This document shows, in pieces, positions 54,349-64,000 of a DNA stretch of 64,000 nucleotides. The position numbers and the translations under genes were made by a program. Source of the DNA: Vibrio syngnathi (GTDB lineage: Bacteria; Pseudomonadota; Gammaproteobacteria; Enterobacterales; Vibrionaceae); contig NZ_CP017916.1 in the NCBI RefSeq assembly GCF_002119525.1, positions 2,604,001 to 2,668,000 on the forward strand. Direction: 5' to 3'. The number at the start of each line of letters is the position of its first letter. Positions within the stretch are counted from its first letter, which is position 1. The notes below the pieces were generated by a model. That model was given only the letters and a program-made list of their open reading frames with translations. It was not told the DNA's origin and did no database searches.

Positions 54349-54650
54349 TATTTGCTTTCACTTTAAAAAGTGAGGACAAATAAGCGTATGGCAACTAACC
54401 AAGGTTTTTGGTTGTCATCAAGAAGGGTTAATTCTCAATGACTGTTTGCCGGACTCAATTTACTTTTTGTTTCCACTTTTTAATAAAAAGTAGAATCAAA
54501 AAATGAACAATCATTTCTGATCATTCGAATACAAGACACTTGAATGTGTTTGTTGTGTTTACCTAATGAAAGATAAACATTGAGAACTTTTAAATTTGAT
54601 TAACTTAATCACAGCCTTGGCCGTTTTGTTTTACTTGTTAAAAAGTAAAA
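54349..54650 (-). other. 16S-23S spacer with three AT-rich hairpins
   Basis: Stems at 54349-54382 (TATTTGCTTTCACTTT with its partner), 54465-54503 (TTTTTG ... CAAAAA) and 54629-54650 (TTTTACTT ... AAAGTAAAA). They resemble each other and the hairpins at 51309, 56531, 56572 and 56652. Part of the spacer must also form the 23S processing stem. Confidence 0.55.
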
Positions 54651-54677
54651 ATAATTAAGCTAATCAGTCAGCTTTCC

Positions 54678-54693
54678 AAATTGTTAAAGAGCT
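54678..54693 (-). promoter_or_regulatory. Spacer boxA antitermination element
   Basis: Minus strand AGCTCTTTAACAATTT, 55 bp past tRNA-Ala; identical in core to the leader boxA. Binds the NusB-NusE complex for rRNA antitermination. Confidence 0.85.
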
Positions 54694-54747
54694 TGATTCA
54701 AACTAATGAACCATTTTTAAATATTTTCAAAGAAAAACACTTAAAGA

Positions 54748-54823
54748 TGGTGGAGCTATGCGGGATCGAACCGCAGACCTCCTCGCTGCCAGCGAGGCGC
54801 TCTCCCAGCTGAGCTATAGCCCC
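54748..54823 (-). tRNA. tRNA-Ala (anticodon GGC) in the 16S-23S spacer
   Basis: 76 nt with CCA; starts GGGGCTATAGCTCAGCTGGG, anticodon loop CTGGCAG giving GGC, T-arm GGTTCGATCCC. It is the only tRNA in this spacer; there is no tRNA-Ile beside it. Confidence 0.97.
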
Positions 54824-54900
54824 ATCTGGAAAAGTATTTCTACTCTTAAACTTTCTAAACCTAATCAATCTGTGTGGACACTCATCGTGGTATCTTCGTA

Positions 54901-56455
<1,555 letters not shown>

Positions 56456-56530
56456 AAGATTTTGTCGGCTCAATGAATACTGACTTCAAAATCCATTCTC
56501 ACTCGAAAGTAAAAAGTAATTTTAAAGCTA

Positions 56531-56686
56531 TTATCTTTCCAACAGAAAGATAATGAATTGACTGTGCCAAATACTTTCTTTCTACAAGAGAAAGTAGTTA
56601 TTCGTATTGGTCACTCAGTTCATTGAAACCAAAGTTGATTCCGAGGAATCTGTTTTACTTCTCTTAATAAAAAGGGAAGATAAAAC
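56531..56686 (-). other. rRNA leader with three AT-rich hairpins
   Basis: Stems at 56531-56553 (TTATCTTTC / GAAAGATAA), 56572-56596 (TACTTTCT / AGAAAGTA) and 56652-56686 (GTTTTA ... TAAAAC). The 56456-57012 gap holds no gene, only these structures, boxA and the promoters. Confidence 0.55.
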
Positions 56687-56730
56687 GTTTTGATATTCAT
56701 CAACGAGTGCCCACACAGATTGATAGGTTT

Positions 56731-56747
56731 AAATTGTTAAAGAGCTT
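56731..56747 (-). promoter_or_regulatory. Leader boxA antitermination element
   Basis: Minus strand AAGCTCTTTAACAATTT, 50 bp downstream of the P2 -10. Same core as in the spacer and close to the suhB element. Confidence 0.85.
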
Positions 56748-56796
56748 TGCTTATCGAGCGTTCCTTTTAGTAAGGAGCCTCTCGAAGTGGACGGCC

Positions 56797-56824
56797 ATTC
56801 TAGCGAATTGGGTTCCAGTGTCAA
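56797..56824 (-). promoter_or_regulatory. rRNA promoter P2
   Basis: Minus strand TTGACA, 16-bp spacer, TAGAAT, then a GC-rich discriminator GGCCGTCC, as at stringently controlled rRNA promoters. Confidence 0.85.
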
Positions 56825-56920
56825 ACACTTTTTCCAGCTAATTTTCAAAGCATCTTAAATGCTTAATGTCGTCTCATTGCTTAGTTCAAACCGCTTGGTT
56901 ATCCCTAGCAACGGAGGCGC

Positions 56921-56948
56921 ATTATAGAGAGAATCCCCCTTTACACAA
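56921..56948 (-). promoter_or_regulatory. rRNA promoter P1
   Basis: Minus strand TTGTGT, 16-bp spacer, perfect TATAAT, discriminator GCGCCTCC. About 120 bp upstream of P2, the usual P1-P2 distance. Confidence 0.85.
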
Positions 56949-57012
56949 GACCAAAAACGAAAAAAAACCGCCATAGGCGATCGTTCGGACACTATTCACA
57001 CAAAGCGTTCAA

Positions 57013-57055
57013 AATAGGTACGATTAAGCCTTAATTTTGGCTAATCGTACCTATT
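57013..57055 (-). terminator. Terminator after clpB
   Basis: Seventeen-bp stem (minus strand AATAGGTACGATTAGCC, one bulged base in the partner) followed by TTTTG. It isolates clpB from the rRNA operon downstream. Confidence 0.85.
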
Positions 57056-57068
57056 ATTCATAGTTTGG

Positions 57069-59642
57069 TTATTGGTGAGCAATAATTCGGTCGTTATTCA
57101 CCAATAGCTGCACTTTCTTCTCTGGATTTATTTTTCCAGCCAGTATCGCTTTCGCTAACGGGTTCTCTACAGTTTGTTGAATTGCTCTTTTAAGAGGCCT
57201 TGCACCATACACAGGGTCAAAACCAACTTGAGAGATTAGCTTGAGCGCTTTTTCTGAAACCTCGAGTTCATACCCATTGTCTTCCATTCGCTTTTTCAAA
57301 TGCTCAAGCTGAATAGCGGCAATTGACTCAATGTGCTCTTGGCCTAATGGATGGAACACAACGCTTTCATCAACACGGTTCAAAAACTCAGGTCGAAAAT
57401 GTTTACCTACCACTTCCATAACCTCATTTTTAATCCCTTGGTAATCCAATGTATTGAAATTTTCTTGAATACGAGTTGAACCTAGGTTCGATGTCATTAT
57501 TACCACGGTATTTCTAAAATCGACCGTGCGACCTTGTCCGTCAGTTAATCGTCCATCATCTAAAACCTGCAATAGAATATTGAAAACATCAGGGTGCGCT
57601 TTCTCTACCTCATCAAGCAAAATGACAGAATAAGGCTTGCGACGTACCGCTTCGGTTAAGTATCCACCTTCTTCATAACCCACATAACCCGGAGGAGCAC
57701 CAACTAAACGAGCAACAGAGTGTTTCTCCATAAACTCAGACATATCGATACGCACCATCGCATCTTCACTATCGAACATAAAGTTCGCCAATGTTTTACA
57801 CAGTTCCGTTTTACCGACACCTGTTGGCCCTAAGAATAAGAACGAACCAATCGGCTTATTAGGATCAGACAAACCGGCACGGCTACGACGAATTGCATTC
57901 GACACGACTTCAACCGCTTCCGCTTGACCGATAACCCGCTTATGCAGAACACCTTCCATTTTCAGAAGCTTCTCTTTTTCTGCTTCTAGCATTTTAGAAA
58001 CCGGGATGCCGGTTTGCTTTGAAAGGACATCGGCAATCTCAGCGTCAGTCACCTTGTTACGTAACAAGGTCATTTCTTGCATTTCAGCTTGAGTCGCGAG
58101 ATCTAACTGCTTCTCCAATTCTGGGATTCGACCATATTGCAATTCAGACATACGGTTAAGGTCACCAGCACGTCGTGCAAAATCCATATCCATCCGAGCT
58201 TGTTCTAGCTCTGACTTGATATGTTGCGTGCCAGACAACGCCGCCTTTTCAGCGTTCCAAACTTCTTCAAGCTCTGCAAAATCTCGCTCTTTCTCAGAAA
58301 GTTCGCTTTGTAGCGTGCGAAGCCTCTTTTCACTGGCTTCGTCATTTTCATTAGTAAGAGCTTGCTGCTCGATCTTCAACTGAATGATTTTACGCTCTAA
58401 CTTATCCAGTGACTCGGGCTTTGAATCTATCTGCATTCGAATACTCGAAGCCGCTTCATCAATGAGATCAATCGCCTTATCTGGTAACTGACGATCTGAA
58501 ACGTATCGGTGAGATAGAGTTGCCGCCGCTACAATAGCAGGATCGGTAATTTCTACATGATGGTGAAGTTCATAGCGCTCTTTCAAACCACGAAGAATAG
58601 CGACTGTATCTTCTACTGTTGGTTCATCCACTATCACTTTTTGGAAGCGACGCTCTAACGCAGGGTCTTTCTCTATATATTGGCGATACTCATCGAGCGT
58701 TGTTGCGCCGACACAATGCAGTTCACCACGAGCTAATGCTGGTTTCAGCATGTTGCCCGCATCCATAGAGCCTTCGCCTTTACCTGCGCCGACCATCGTA
58801 TGAATTTCATCGATAAAGAGAATGACATTGCCTTCTTCTTTCGATAATTCATTAAGCACCGATTTTAGACGTTCTTCGAATTCACCACGATATTTCGCAC
58901 CCGCTACCAATGAGCCCATGTCCAATGAAAGAACTCTTCGACCTCTTAAGCCTTCTGGAACTTCATTATTGATAATACGCTGAGCTAAACCTTCGACAAT
59001 CGCGGTTTTACCCACACCGGGTTGACCGATAATCACAGGGTTATTCTTAGTTCGACGTTGAAGGACTTGAATCGTGCGACGAATTTCATCATCACGACCG
59101 ATCACAGGATCAAGTTTACCTTGTTCTGCTCTTTCAGTCAGATCAATGGTGAACTTCTCTAATGCTTGGCGTCTATCTTCTGCATTCGGGTCATCAACTT
59201 TTTGACCACCGCGAACTTGCTCGATAGCTTGAGATAGTTTTTGCTCAGTAAGACCTAGCTCTTTAAGTAAGTTTCCTAAAGGGCCTTTGTCTTCAATGGC
59301 AGCGAGTAGGAATACTTCTGAAGATATGTAACTGTCTTGACGCTTTTGCGCTACCTTGTCACATAGATTGAATAGCGTTCCCATTGCGTTAGAGAGCTGA
59401 ACATCACCACCAATACCACTTACTTTTGGCACTCGGTCTAATATTTCGCTTAATTTAGAACGCAATTGAACAACATCAATATTAAGCATGGTGAGCAATG
59501 GACGAATCGCACTGCCATCTTGATTAAGCAAAGACACCATTAGGTGTACAGGTTCTATATATTGGTGATCACGACCTAATGCGAGCGACTGAGCATCAGA
59601 TATCGCAATTTGGAATTTACTAGTGAATCGATCGAGACGCAT
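57069..59642 (-). CDS. clpB: ATP-dependent disaggregase ClpB
   Basis: ClpB is a hexameric AAA+ machine that, with DnaK, pulls proteins out of aggregates. An N domain (about 1-145), first AAA+ module with Walker A GQPGVGKT, the coiled-coil M domain (about 410-520) and second AAA+ module with [12 protein letters not shown] are in order. Length 857 aa equals E. coli ClpB. The start [20 protein letters not shown] is typical. It follows pgeF by 142 bp; heat-shock control is known in the family but I could not confirm a sigma32 promoter. Confidence 0.98.
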   Translation of the reverse strand: MRLDRFTSKFQIAISDAQSLALGRDHQYIEPVHLMVSLLNQDGSAIRPLLTMLNIDVVQLRSKLSEILDRVPKVSGIGGDVQLSNAMGTLFNLCDKVAQKRQDSYISSEVFLLAAIEDKGPLGNLLKELGLTEQKLSQAIEQVRGGQKVDDPNAEDRRQALEKFTIDLTERAEQGKLDPVIGRDDEIRRTIQVLQRRTKNNPVIIGQPGVGKTAIVEGLAQRIINNEVPEGLRGRRVLSLDMGSLVAGAKYRGEFEERLKSVLNELSKEEGNVILFIDEIHTMVGAGKGEGSMDAGNMLKPALARGELHCVGATTLDEYRQYIEKDPALERRFQKVIVDEPTVEDTVAILRGLKERYELHHHVEITDPAIVAAATLSHRYVSDRQLPDKAIDLIDEAASSIRMQIDSKPESLDKLERKIIQLKIEQQALTNENDEASEKRLRTLQSELSEKERDFAELEEVWNAEKAALSGTQHIKSELEQARMDMDFARRAGDLNRMSELQYGRIPELEKQLDLATQAEMQEMTLLRNKVTDAEIADVLSKQTGIPVSKMLEAEKEKLLKMEGVLHKRVIGQAEAVEVVSNAIRRSRAGLSDPNKPIGSFLFLGPTGVGKTELCKTLANFMFDSEDAMVRIDMSEFMEKHSVARLVGAPPGYVGYEEGGYLTEAVRRKPYSVILLDEVEKAHPDVFNILLQVLDDGRLTDGQGRTVDFRNTVVIMTSNLGSTRIQENFNTLDYQGIKNEVMEVVGKHFRPEFLNRVDESVVFHPLGQEHIESIAAIQLEHLKKRMEDNGYELEVSEKALKLISQVGFDPVYGARPLKRAIQQTVENPLAKAILAGKINPEKKVQLLVNNDRIIAHQ

Positions 59643-59784
59643 GCCAACCTTCCTACTCTTAGATATGTTTATCTTATGGTTAGAAGATGGATACGGTAAC
59701 GCAGATTTTCAAGGGATAAGGATGAAGAATAGAGATGATATGAAAATATAAATGAACTGGATGAGTGGTTGTGCTAGTCAGAGA

Positions 59785-60525
59785 CTACTCTAGCCAAATA
59801 AATGTCGCCTGACGCCCAGTAATACCATCACGACGATAAGAATAGAAAACATCTGAATCTGCATATGTACATAGATTCGAATCTGTCACCGAAGTCACGC
59901 CAACTTTCATTAATCGTTGAGTCGCAAGTTGAGATATGTTTGCTAACCACTTGCCCGGTTCAGATTTAGCTTTAAATGCTAATTTCGCTTGAGGGTCAAA
60001 ACGAACAAAAGCGTCCAACACATCGTTGCCAACCTCAAACGCATCTTTACCAATTGCAGGACCAAGCCAAGCAATGATCTGATTATCTGAATCTAGGTTT
60101 GAAAACTTTGCGACGGCATTTTCAAGAATGCCACCAGCAAGACCGCGCCAACCCGCATGAACAGCCGCGACTTGAGTGCCTTTGGTATCAGTAAGAATTA
60201 CTGGCAAGCAATCAGCCGTCATCGCTGAACACACAACACCCTTTGCAGAGGTAAATGCACCATCCGCATCAAGCACATTCGCCACAGGTTCTAAAACTGT
60301 GACGACATCCGTTGAGTGAGTTTGATTTAGCCATACTGGAGCTGTGGGCATCTTAGATTGTTGCTTTAGCCATGCTCGATTGCTTTCAACAAGCGAAGTA
60401 TCATCCCCAACGTGCATACCGAGGTTTAACCCTTGATAAGCACCTGTAGAACAACCATCGAAACGAGTCGAAGCAAATGCTTTCACGTTTTGAGGAGCGT
60501 TCCAGTCAGGGATGATCATTGACAT
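59785..60525 (-). CDS. pgeF: Peptidoglycan editing factor PgeF (YfiH/LACC1 family)
   Basis: Family members show purine-nucleoside phosphorylase/polyphenol oxidase activity, and in E. coli the gene product edits cell-wall precursors. The metal site residues are in WLNQTHSTDV, MTADCLPVIL and VHAGWRGLAGG. Length 246 aa. Its start lies 3 bp from the rluD stop, so the two are coupled. Confidence 0.94.
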   Translation of the reverse strand: MSMIIPDWNAPQNVKAFASTRFDGCSTGAYQGLNLGMHVGDDTSLVESNRAWLKQQSKMPTAPVWLNQTHSTDVVTVLEPVANVLDADGAFTSAKGVVCSAMTADCLPVILTDTKGTQVAAVHAGWRGLAGGILENAVAKFSNLDSDNQIIAWLGPAIGKDAFEVGNDVLDAFVRFDPQAKLAFKAKSEPGKWLANISQLATQRLMKVGVTSVTDSNLCTYADSDVFYSYRRDGITGRQATFIWLE

Positions 60526-60527
60526 GA

Positions 60528-61502
60528 TTAAATGTCGTCTTCGTGATTTTCGCGAGCATCAACACGTAATGCTTCTGCCATCACAACCATGTCATTTGGA
60601 ACAGGTGCGTGGAACTCAACTTCTTCACCAGTAATAGGGTGAACAAATTTAAGCATTACAGCATGCAGCGCTTGGCGATCAAAAGAACGAATCATTGTCG
60701 TCAGCTCTTCAGATGCACCTTTTGGAATACGTGCACGACCACCGTATGCAATATCACCTAACAGAGGATGCTGAAGGTATGACATATGAACACGGATTTG
60801 GTGAGTACGACCTGTTTCTAGGCGTAGACGAATACGAGTATGTTCGCGGAAGTGCTCCGCAACACGGTAGTGAGTTACCGCAGGCTTACCTAATTCATTC
60901 ACGTCCATTAAAGTACGTTTAGTTGCATGACGGCTAATGCCTTTCTCAACCACACCACCCGCGGTCATTTTACCAATAGCAATTGCTTCATATTCACGAG
61001 TGATACGACGTTTAGCAAGTGCACGTACAAGGCGAGTTTGAGCTGGAACCGTCTTAGCCACAACCATAAGACCGGTTGTGTCTTTATCAAGACGGTGCAC
61101 AATACCCGCACGAGGTACTTCTGCAATCTGAGGATAATGGAAAAGCAATGCATTTAGTATGGTTCCATCCGGCGTACCTGCACCTGGGTGTACAACCAGA
61201 TCGCGAGGCTTATTGATAACCAATAAATCATCATCTTCATAGACAATGTTTAACGGAATATCTTGTGCTTCCCAGCGCTCTTCATCCGCAAGCTCCGCTT
61301 GTAGGATGATCGCTTCACCGCCCAAAACTATGGTGCGCGGTTTAGTGATAACTTCGCCATCCACTTGGATTTTGCCGTCAAGAAGCCACTCTTTAATACG
61401 AGAGCGAGAAAAATCGGTAAATAGTTCAGCGACAGCTTGGTCTAAACGTTGACCTAACTGGCTGCTTTTTACTGTGTCTGTTAATGTTATCTGCTGAGCC
61501 AT
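60528..61502 (-). CDS. rluD: 23S rRNA pseudouridine synthase RluD
   Basis: RluD makes pseudouridines 1911, 1915 and 1917 in helix 69 of 23S rRNA. An S4 RNA-binding domain (about 15-75) precedes the catalytic domain with the active-site Asp139 in HRLDKDTTGLMV. Length 324 aa. It heads rluD-pgeF-clpB and diverges from bamD. Confidence 0.97.
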   Translation of the reverse strand: MAQQITLTDTVKSSQLGQRLDQAVAELFTDFSRSRIKEWLLDGKIQVDGEVITKPRTIVLGGEAIILQAELADEERWEAQDIPLNIVYEDDDLLVINKPRDLVVHPGAGTPDGTILNALLFHYPQIAEVPRAGIVHRLDKDTTGLMVVAKTVPAQTRLVRALAKRRITREYEAIAIGKMTAGGVVEKGISRHATKRTLMDVNELGKPAVTHYRVAEHFREHTRIRLRLETGRTHQIRVHMSYLQHPLLGDIAYGGRARIPKGASEELTTMIRSFDRQALHAVMLKFVHPITGEEVEFHAPVPNDMVVMAEALRVDARENHEDDI

Positions 61503-61639
61503 ATCGAACTTTTTTAAAAACCGTGAGACTAATACCCATTAGTATGGATAAAATAGAATAATTGCATCATTGTATCTGTTACTGGTTAGAAAGTAACGGA
61601 AGCTTACGAAATATTTAATTCAAGGAATCGACGCCTGAC

Positions 61640-62368
61640 ATGAAACACCTTACTTTAACGGGTCTATTAGCCGTATCACTCTTAGTTGGTTGTTCAAGTA
61701 GTGAAGAAATAGTACCGGATGTACCGCCATCGGTTCTTTACTCTGACGCCCAAGAATCACTGCAGAGTGGTAGCTGGCTTTCTGCAATCGAAAAGCTAGA
61801 AGCCTTAGACTCACGTTACCCATTCGGCGCCTATTCTGAACAAGTACAACTGGATCTGATTTACGCGTACTACAAAAATGATGACTTGGCATTAGGCCTT
61901 GCCACCATTTCACGATTCCTACGCTTAAACCCTACTCATGAAAAACAGGATTGGGTTCTTTACATGCGTGGCCTGACACACATGGCTCAAGATCGAAACT
62001 TCATGCACGATATTTTTAATATCGATCGTAGTGACCGAGATCCAGAACCAGTGAAACTTGCGTTTGCTGATTTCAAACGACTGTTAGAGCGTTTCCCTGC
62101 AAGCCCATACGCTGAAGATGCACAAAAACGTATGTTCGCACTGAAAAACCGCCTAGCGGAGTATGACTTAGCCACAGCTGATTTCTACCTGCGTCGCGAA
62201 GCGTGGATTGCAGCTATAAACAGAACACAAGAGTTGCAGAAGACTTACCCTGACACCATTGCTGCACGTAAGTCTTTAGACATTCAATTAGAAGCTTATG
62301 AACAACTAGGCTTAGAAGACGCTGTGTTACGAACAGAAAAGTTAATTGAGCTCAACCCACTGCCTTAG
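61640..62368 (+). CDS. bamD: Outer-membrane assembly lipoprotein BamD
   Basis: BamD is the essential lipoprotein of the BAM complex that inserts barrel proteins. The lipobox is LLVGC with Cys18; Ser follows, so it goes to the outer membrane. TPR repeats run through residues about 30-235 (YSDAQESLQSGSWLSAIEKL, YAYYKNDDLALGLATISRF). Length 242 aa. It diverges from rluD, a conserved arrangement. Confidence 0.97.
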   Translation: MKHLTLTGLLAVSLLVGCSSSEEIVPDVPPSVLYSDAQESLQSGSWLSAIEKLEALDSRYPFGAYSEQVQLDLIYAYYKNDDLALGLATISRFLRLNPTHEKQDWVLYMRGLTHMAQDRNFMHDIFNIDRSDRDPEPVKLAFADFKRLLERFPASPYAEDAQKRMFALKNRLAEYDLATADFYLRREAWIAAINRTQELQKTYPDTIAARKSLDIQLEAYEQLGLEDAVLRTEKLIELNPLP

Positions 62369-62409
62369 TCAGCGAATCACACTCGTCGTTAACTAAAACA
62401 ATCACTTCA

Positions 62410-62441
62410 AAATCGCGCTAATTTATTAGCGCGATTTTTTT
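62410..62441 (+). terminator. Rho-independent terminator after bamD
   Basis: Stem AATCGCGCTAA / TTAGCGCGATT with a short loop, followed by seven T. Lies about 42 bp past the bamD stop. Confidence 0.95.
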
Positions 62442-62530
62442 GAACTTCGTCTGGTAAACTTGATGAATGGCAGCATAAGCAGTATCTTCAATAGGTAACT
62501 TTTAACAAAACATCAACATGGAGTGTGGAT

Positions 62531-63949
62531 GTGAGTAGGTTGTTATTATTTATCTGGATATCGCTATTTAGTCAATTGTCCTTTGCATTAGAACTGTCCC
62601 CATTAAGCAATAAGCCTTACATGGGTGACTTGGATGTACTCAAAACCAAAGGAACGGTTAGAGTGCTCGTATCTGCCGATCTTGGTTTCTATTACATCGA
62701 AGATGGCAAACCAAAAGGCATCGTGGCAGAAATGCTCTACCACTTTGAAAAAAGCCTTCGTAAGAAGCACCCCTACCTCAACGTTCAAATCATCCCCGTG
62801 CAACGAGATGATCTGCTTCCCTCTTTAGAATCTGGCTATGGTGATGTCGCTGTCGCTAACCTAACGGTCACCGACAAACGATTACGAACCATCGACTTCT
62901 CAGATCCCATGATTAAAGATGGGAAAGAGTTGATAATCACCGACAAGAACTCAAAGTCGATCACCGAAATCAAGCAATTGAGCGGTAAAGAAGTATGGAT
63001 CCGCGCGAGCTCTAGCTACTTCGAGAGTGTGCAAAGAGTCAACAAAGAGCTTAACGCACTAGGTTTACCACCACTGCATGTCCACTTTATCGAAGAATCA
63101 TTGCAAGACTACGAACTGATAGAACTGGTTAATCAGGGTTATATACAAGGCACAGTTCTAGATAGCCACAAAGCTAAGCTCTGGCTCGATGTTATGGAAA
63201 ACATTCAGGTACACACTGAGTTGCCGCTGCGTGAAAATGGTCAAATTGCTTGGGCACTGAGAAAAGACAGCCCTCAGCTAAAGAAAGAGATCAACAAATA
63301 CGTAAAGACCGCACGAACAGGAACTCTACTTGGGAACGTTATCTATAATAAATACATCGACAACACTCGTTGGTTAGGACGAGCACTCAACCCAAATAAA
63401 GTAGACCGAGTGGCAAAACTGGCAGATGTCTTTGAAAAATATTCGAATGAATACGAATTCGACCCTTTGATGATGTCAGCTCAAGGTTTCCAAGAGTCTG
63501 GACTTGATCAAAGCAGGGTTTCTCACCGAGGCGCCATCGGTGTAATGCAGGTGTTGCCAAGTACCGCCAAAGACAAAAACGTCAATATAAAAAACATACA
63601 TAAGGTGGATAACAACATCCATGCTGGTGTGAAATATATGCGCTTTATCAAAGACCGATATTTTGACGATCCAGCGATATCGCCTGACAATCAAATCTAC
63701 TTCACTTTAGCTTCTTACAATGCAGGCCCCGCTAAGATAAGAAAGATGCGAAACATTGCTAAAAAGAAGGGTTATAACCCAAATATCTGGTTTAAAAACG
63801 TCGAAATCATCACTCGTAAATACGTGAGTAAAGAACCCGTAACCTATGTCGCCAACATCAATCGTTACTTCGTAATCTATAAACAATTACAAGCTATCAA
63901 TGCCATCCGAGAAAATGGTACAGCGAGATTACTGAACACTAACGATTAA
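62531..63949 (+). CDS. MltF-like lytic transglycosylase with solute-binding domain
   Basis: A signal peptide (LLLFIWISLFSQLSFA) precedes a family 3 solute-binding domain (about 40-270; VLVSADLGFYYIEDGKPKGI, ANLTVTDKRLRTIDFS) and a C-terminal SLT lysozyme-like domain with the catalytic Glu in SAQGFQESGLDQ and the motif ASYNAGPAKI. This domain order is that of MltF, which cleaves peptidoglycan and is regulated by ligand binding. It is unlike E. coli mltF in location, so a paralogue is possible. I chose the GTG at 62531 with GGAG 7 nt upstream; a GTG two codons earlier would touch that site. Length 473 aa. Confidence 0.85.
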   Translation: MSRLLLFIWISLFSQLSFALELSPLSNKPYMGDLDVLKTKGTVRVLVSADLGFYYIEDGKPKGIVAEMLYHFEKSLRKKHPYLNVQIIPVQRDDLLPSLESGYGDVAVANLTVTDKRLRTIDFSDPMIKDGKELIITDKNSKSITEIKQLSGKEVWIRASSSYFESVQRVNKELNALGLPPLHVHFIEESLQDYELIELVNQGYIQGTVLDSHKAKLWLDVMENIQVHTELPLRENGQIAWALRKDSPQLKKEINKYVKTARTGTLLGNVIYNKYIDNTRWLGRALNPNKVDRVAKLADVFEKYSNEYEFDPLMMSAQGFQESGLDQSRVSHRGAIGVMQVLPSTAKDKNVNIKNIHKVDNNIHAGVKYMRFIKDRYFDDPAISPDNQIYFTLASYNAGPAKIRKMRNIAKKKGYNPNIWFKNVEIITRKYVSKEPVTYVANINRYFVIYKQLQAINAIRENGTARLLNTND

Positions 63950-63985
63950 CTTCCCCCTCAATCCCAGAGCTTGAGGAACAAAAGT

Positions 63986-63997
63986 GTTATACCAATC
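63986..63997. repeat. 12-bp sequence identical to the left edge of the IS630 element
   Basis: GTTATACCAATC occurs here and at 49843-49854, where it spans the IS border. The window ends 3 bp later, so I cannot tell a further IS copy, a MITE or chance. Confidence 0.4.
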
Positions 63998-64000
63998 ACA

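Overview
The window is chromosomal DNA of a marine Vibrio, probably of the Splendidus group. The 16S/23S genes, the isc, sec, pst/pho and rrn gene orders and the protein sequences all look vibrio-like; the species is an inference without a database search. Housekeeping genes make up most of it. I found no CRISPR array, prophage, toxin-antitoxin pair or defence island, and nothing that clearly qualifies as an undescribed multi-gene system.

Layout. (a) 1-12128, minus strand: the iron-sulfur assembly operon iscR-iscS-iscU-iscA-hscB-hscA-fdx-iscX, then pepB, ndk, rlmN, rodZ and ispG (cut by the window edge). A 190-bp tandem palindromic repeat lies between ndk and rlmN, and two abutting IscR sites precede iscR. 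(b) 12153-13939: trmJ diverges from suhB, whose leader carries an rrn-like boxA. (c) 14097-19820, minus: queA-tgt-yajC-secD-secF. (d) 20155-25696: a two-CBS protein and a sucrose locus (LacI-type repressor, GH32 hydrolase, PTS EIIBC, fructokinase). (e) 26006-32578: a chemoreceptor, oxyR divergent from a 2-Cys peroxiredoxin, cutC, an orphan lipoprotein and an outer-membrane protein gene broken by an in-frame stop. (f) 32588-45171: the phosphate region, with phoU-pstB-pstA-pstC (minus), ppk1-ppx (plus) and phoB-phoR-pstS (minus) behind a good Pho box. (g) 45296-49583: rdgC, trhP-yfhL (tRNA hydroxylation), small hypothetical genes and mepA. (h) 49793-50957: an IS630-type element with a split transposase, beside a leftover tRNA 3' end. 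(i) 51005-56948, minus: one rRNA operon, 16S-tRNA-Ala(GGC)-23S-5S-tRNA-Asp, with P1 and P2 promoters, two boxA elements and several AT-rich hairpins. (j) 57013-63949: rluD-pgeF-clpB (minus), diverging from bamD and a lytic transglycosylase with a solute-binding domain (plus).

How the parts connect. IscR senses cluster status and represses isc; the pathway supplies Fe-S clusters to IspG, RlmN, Fdx and YfhL in the same window. YajC-SecD-SecF drives late steps of protein export. PhoR-PhoB responds to phosphate and should control the phosphate genes, while Ppk1/Ppx make and degrade polyphosphate. OxyR controls peroxide defence through the adjacent peroxiredoxin. SuhB is a Nus-complex factor acting at rrn boxA sequences, and both the suhB leader and the rrn boxA elements are visible here.
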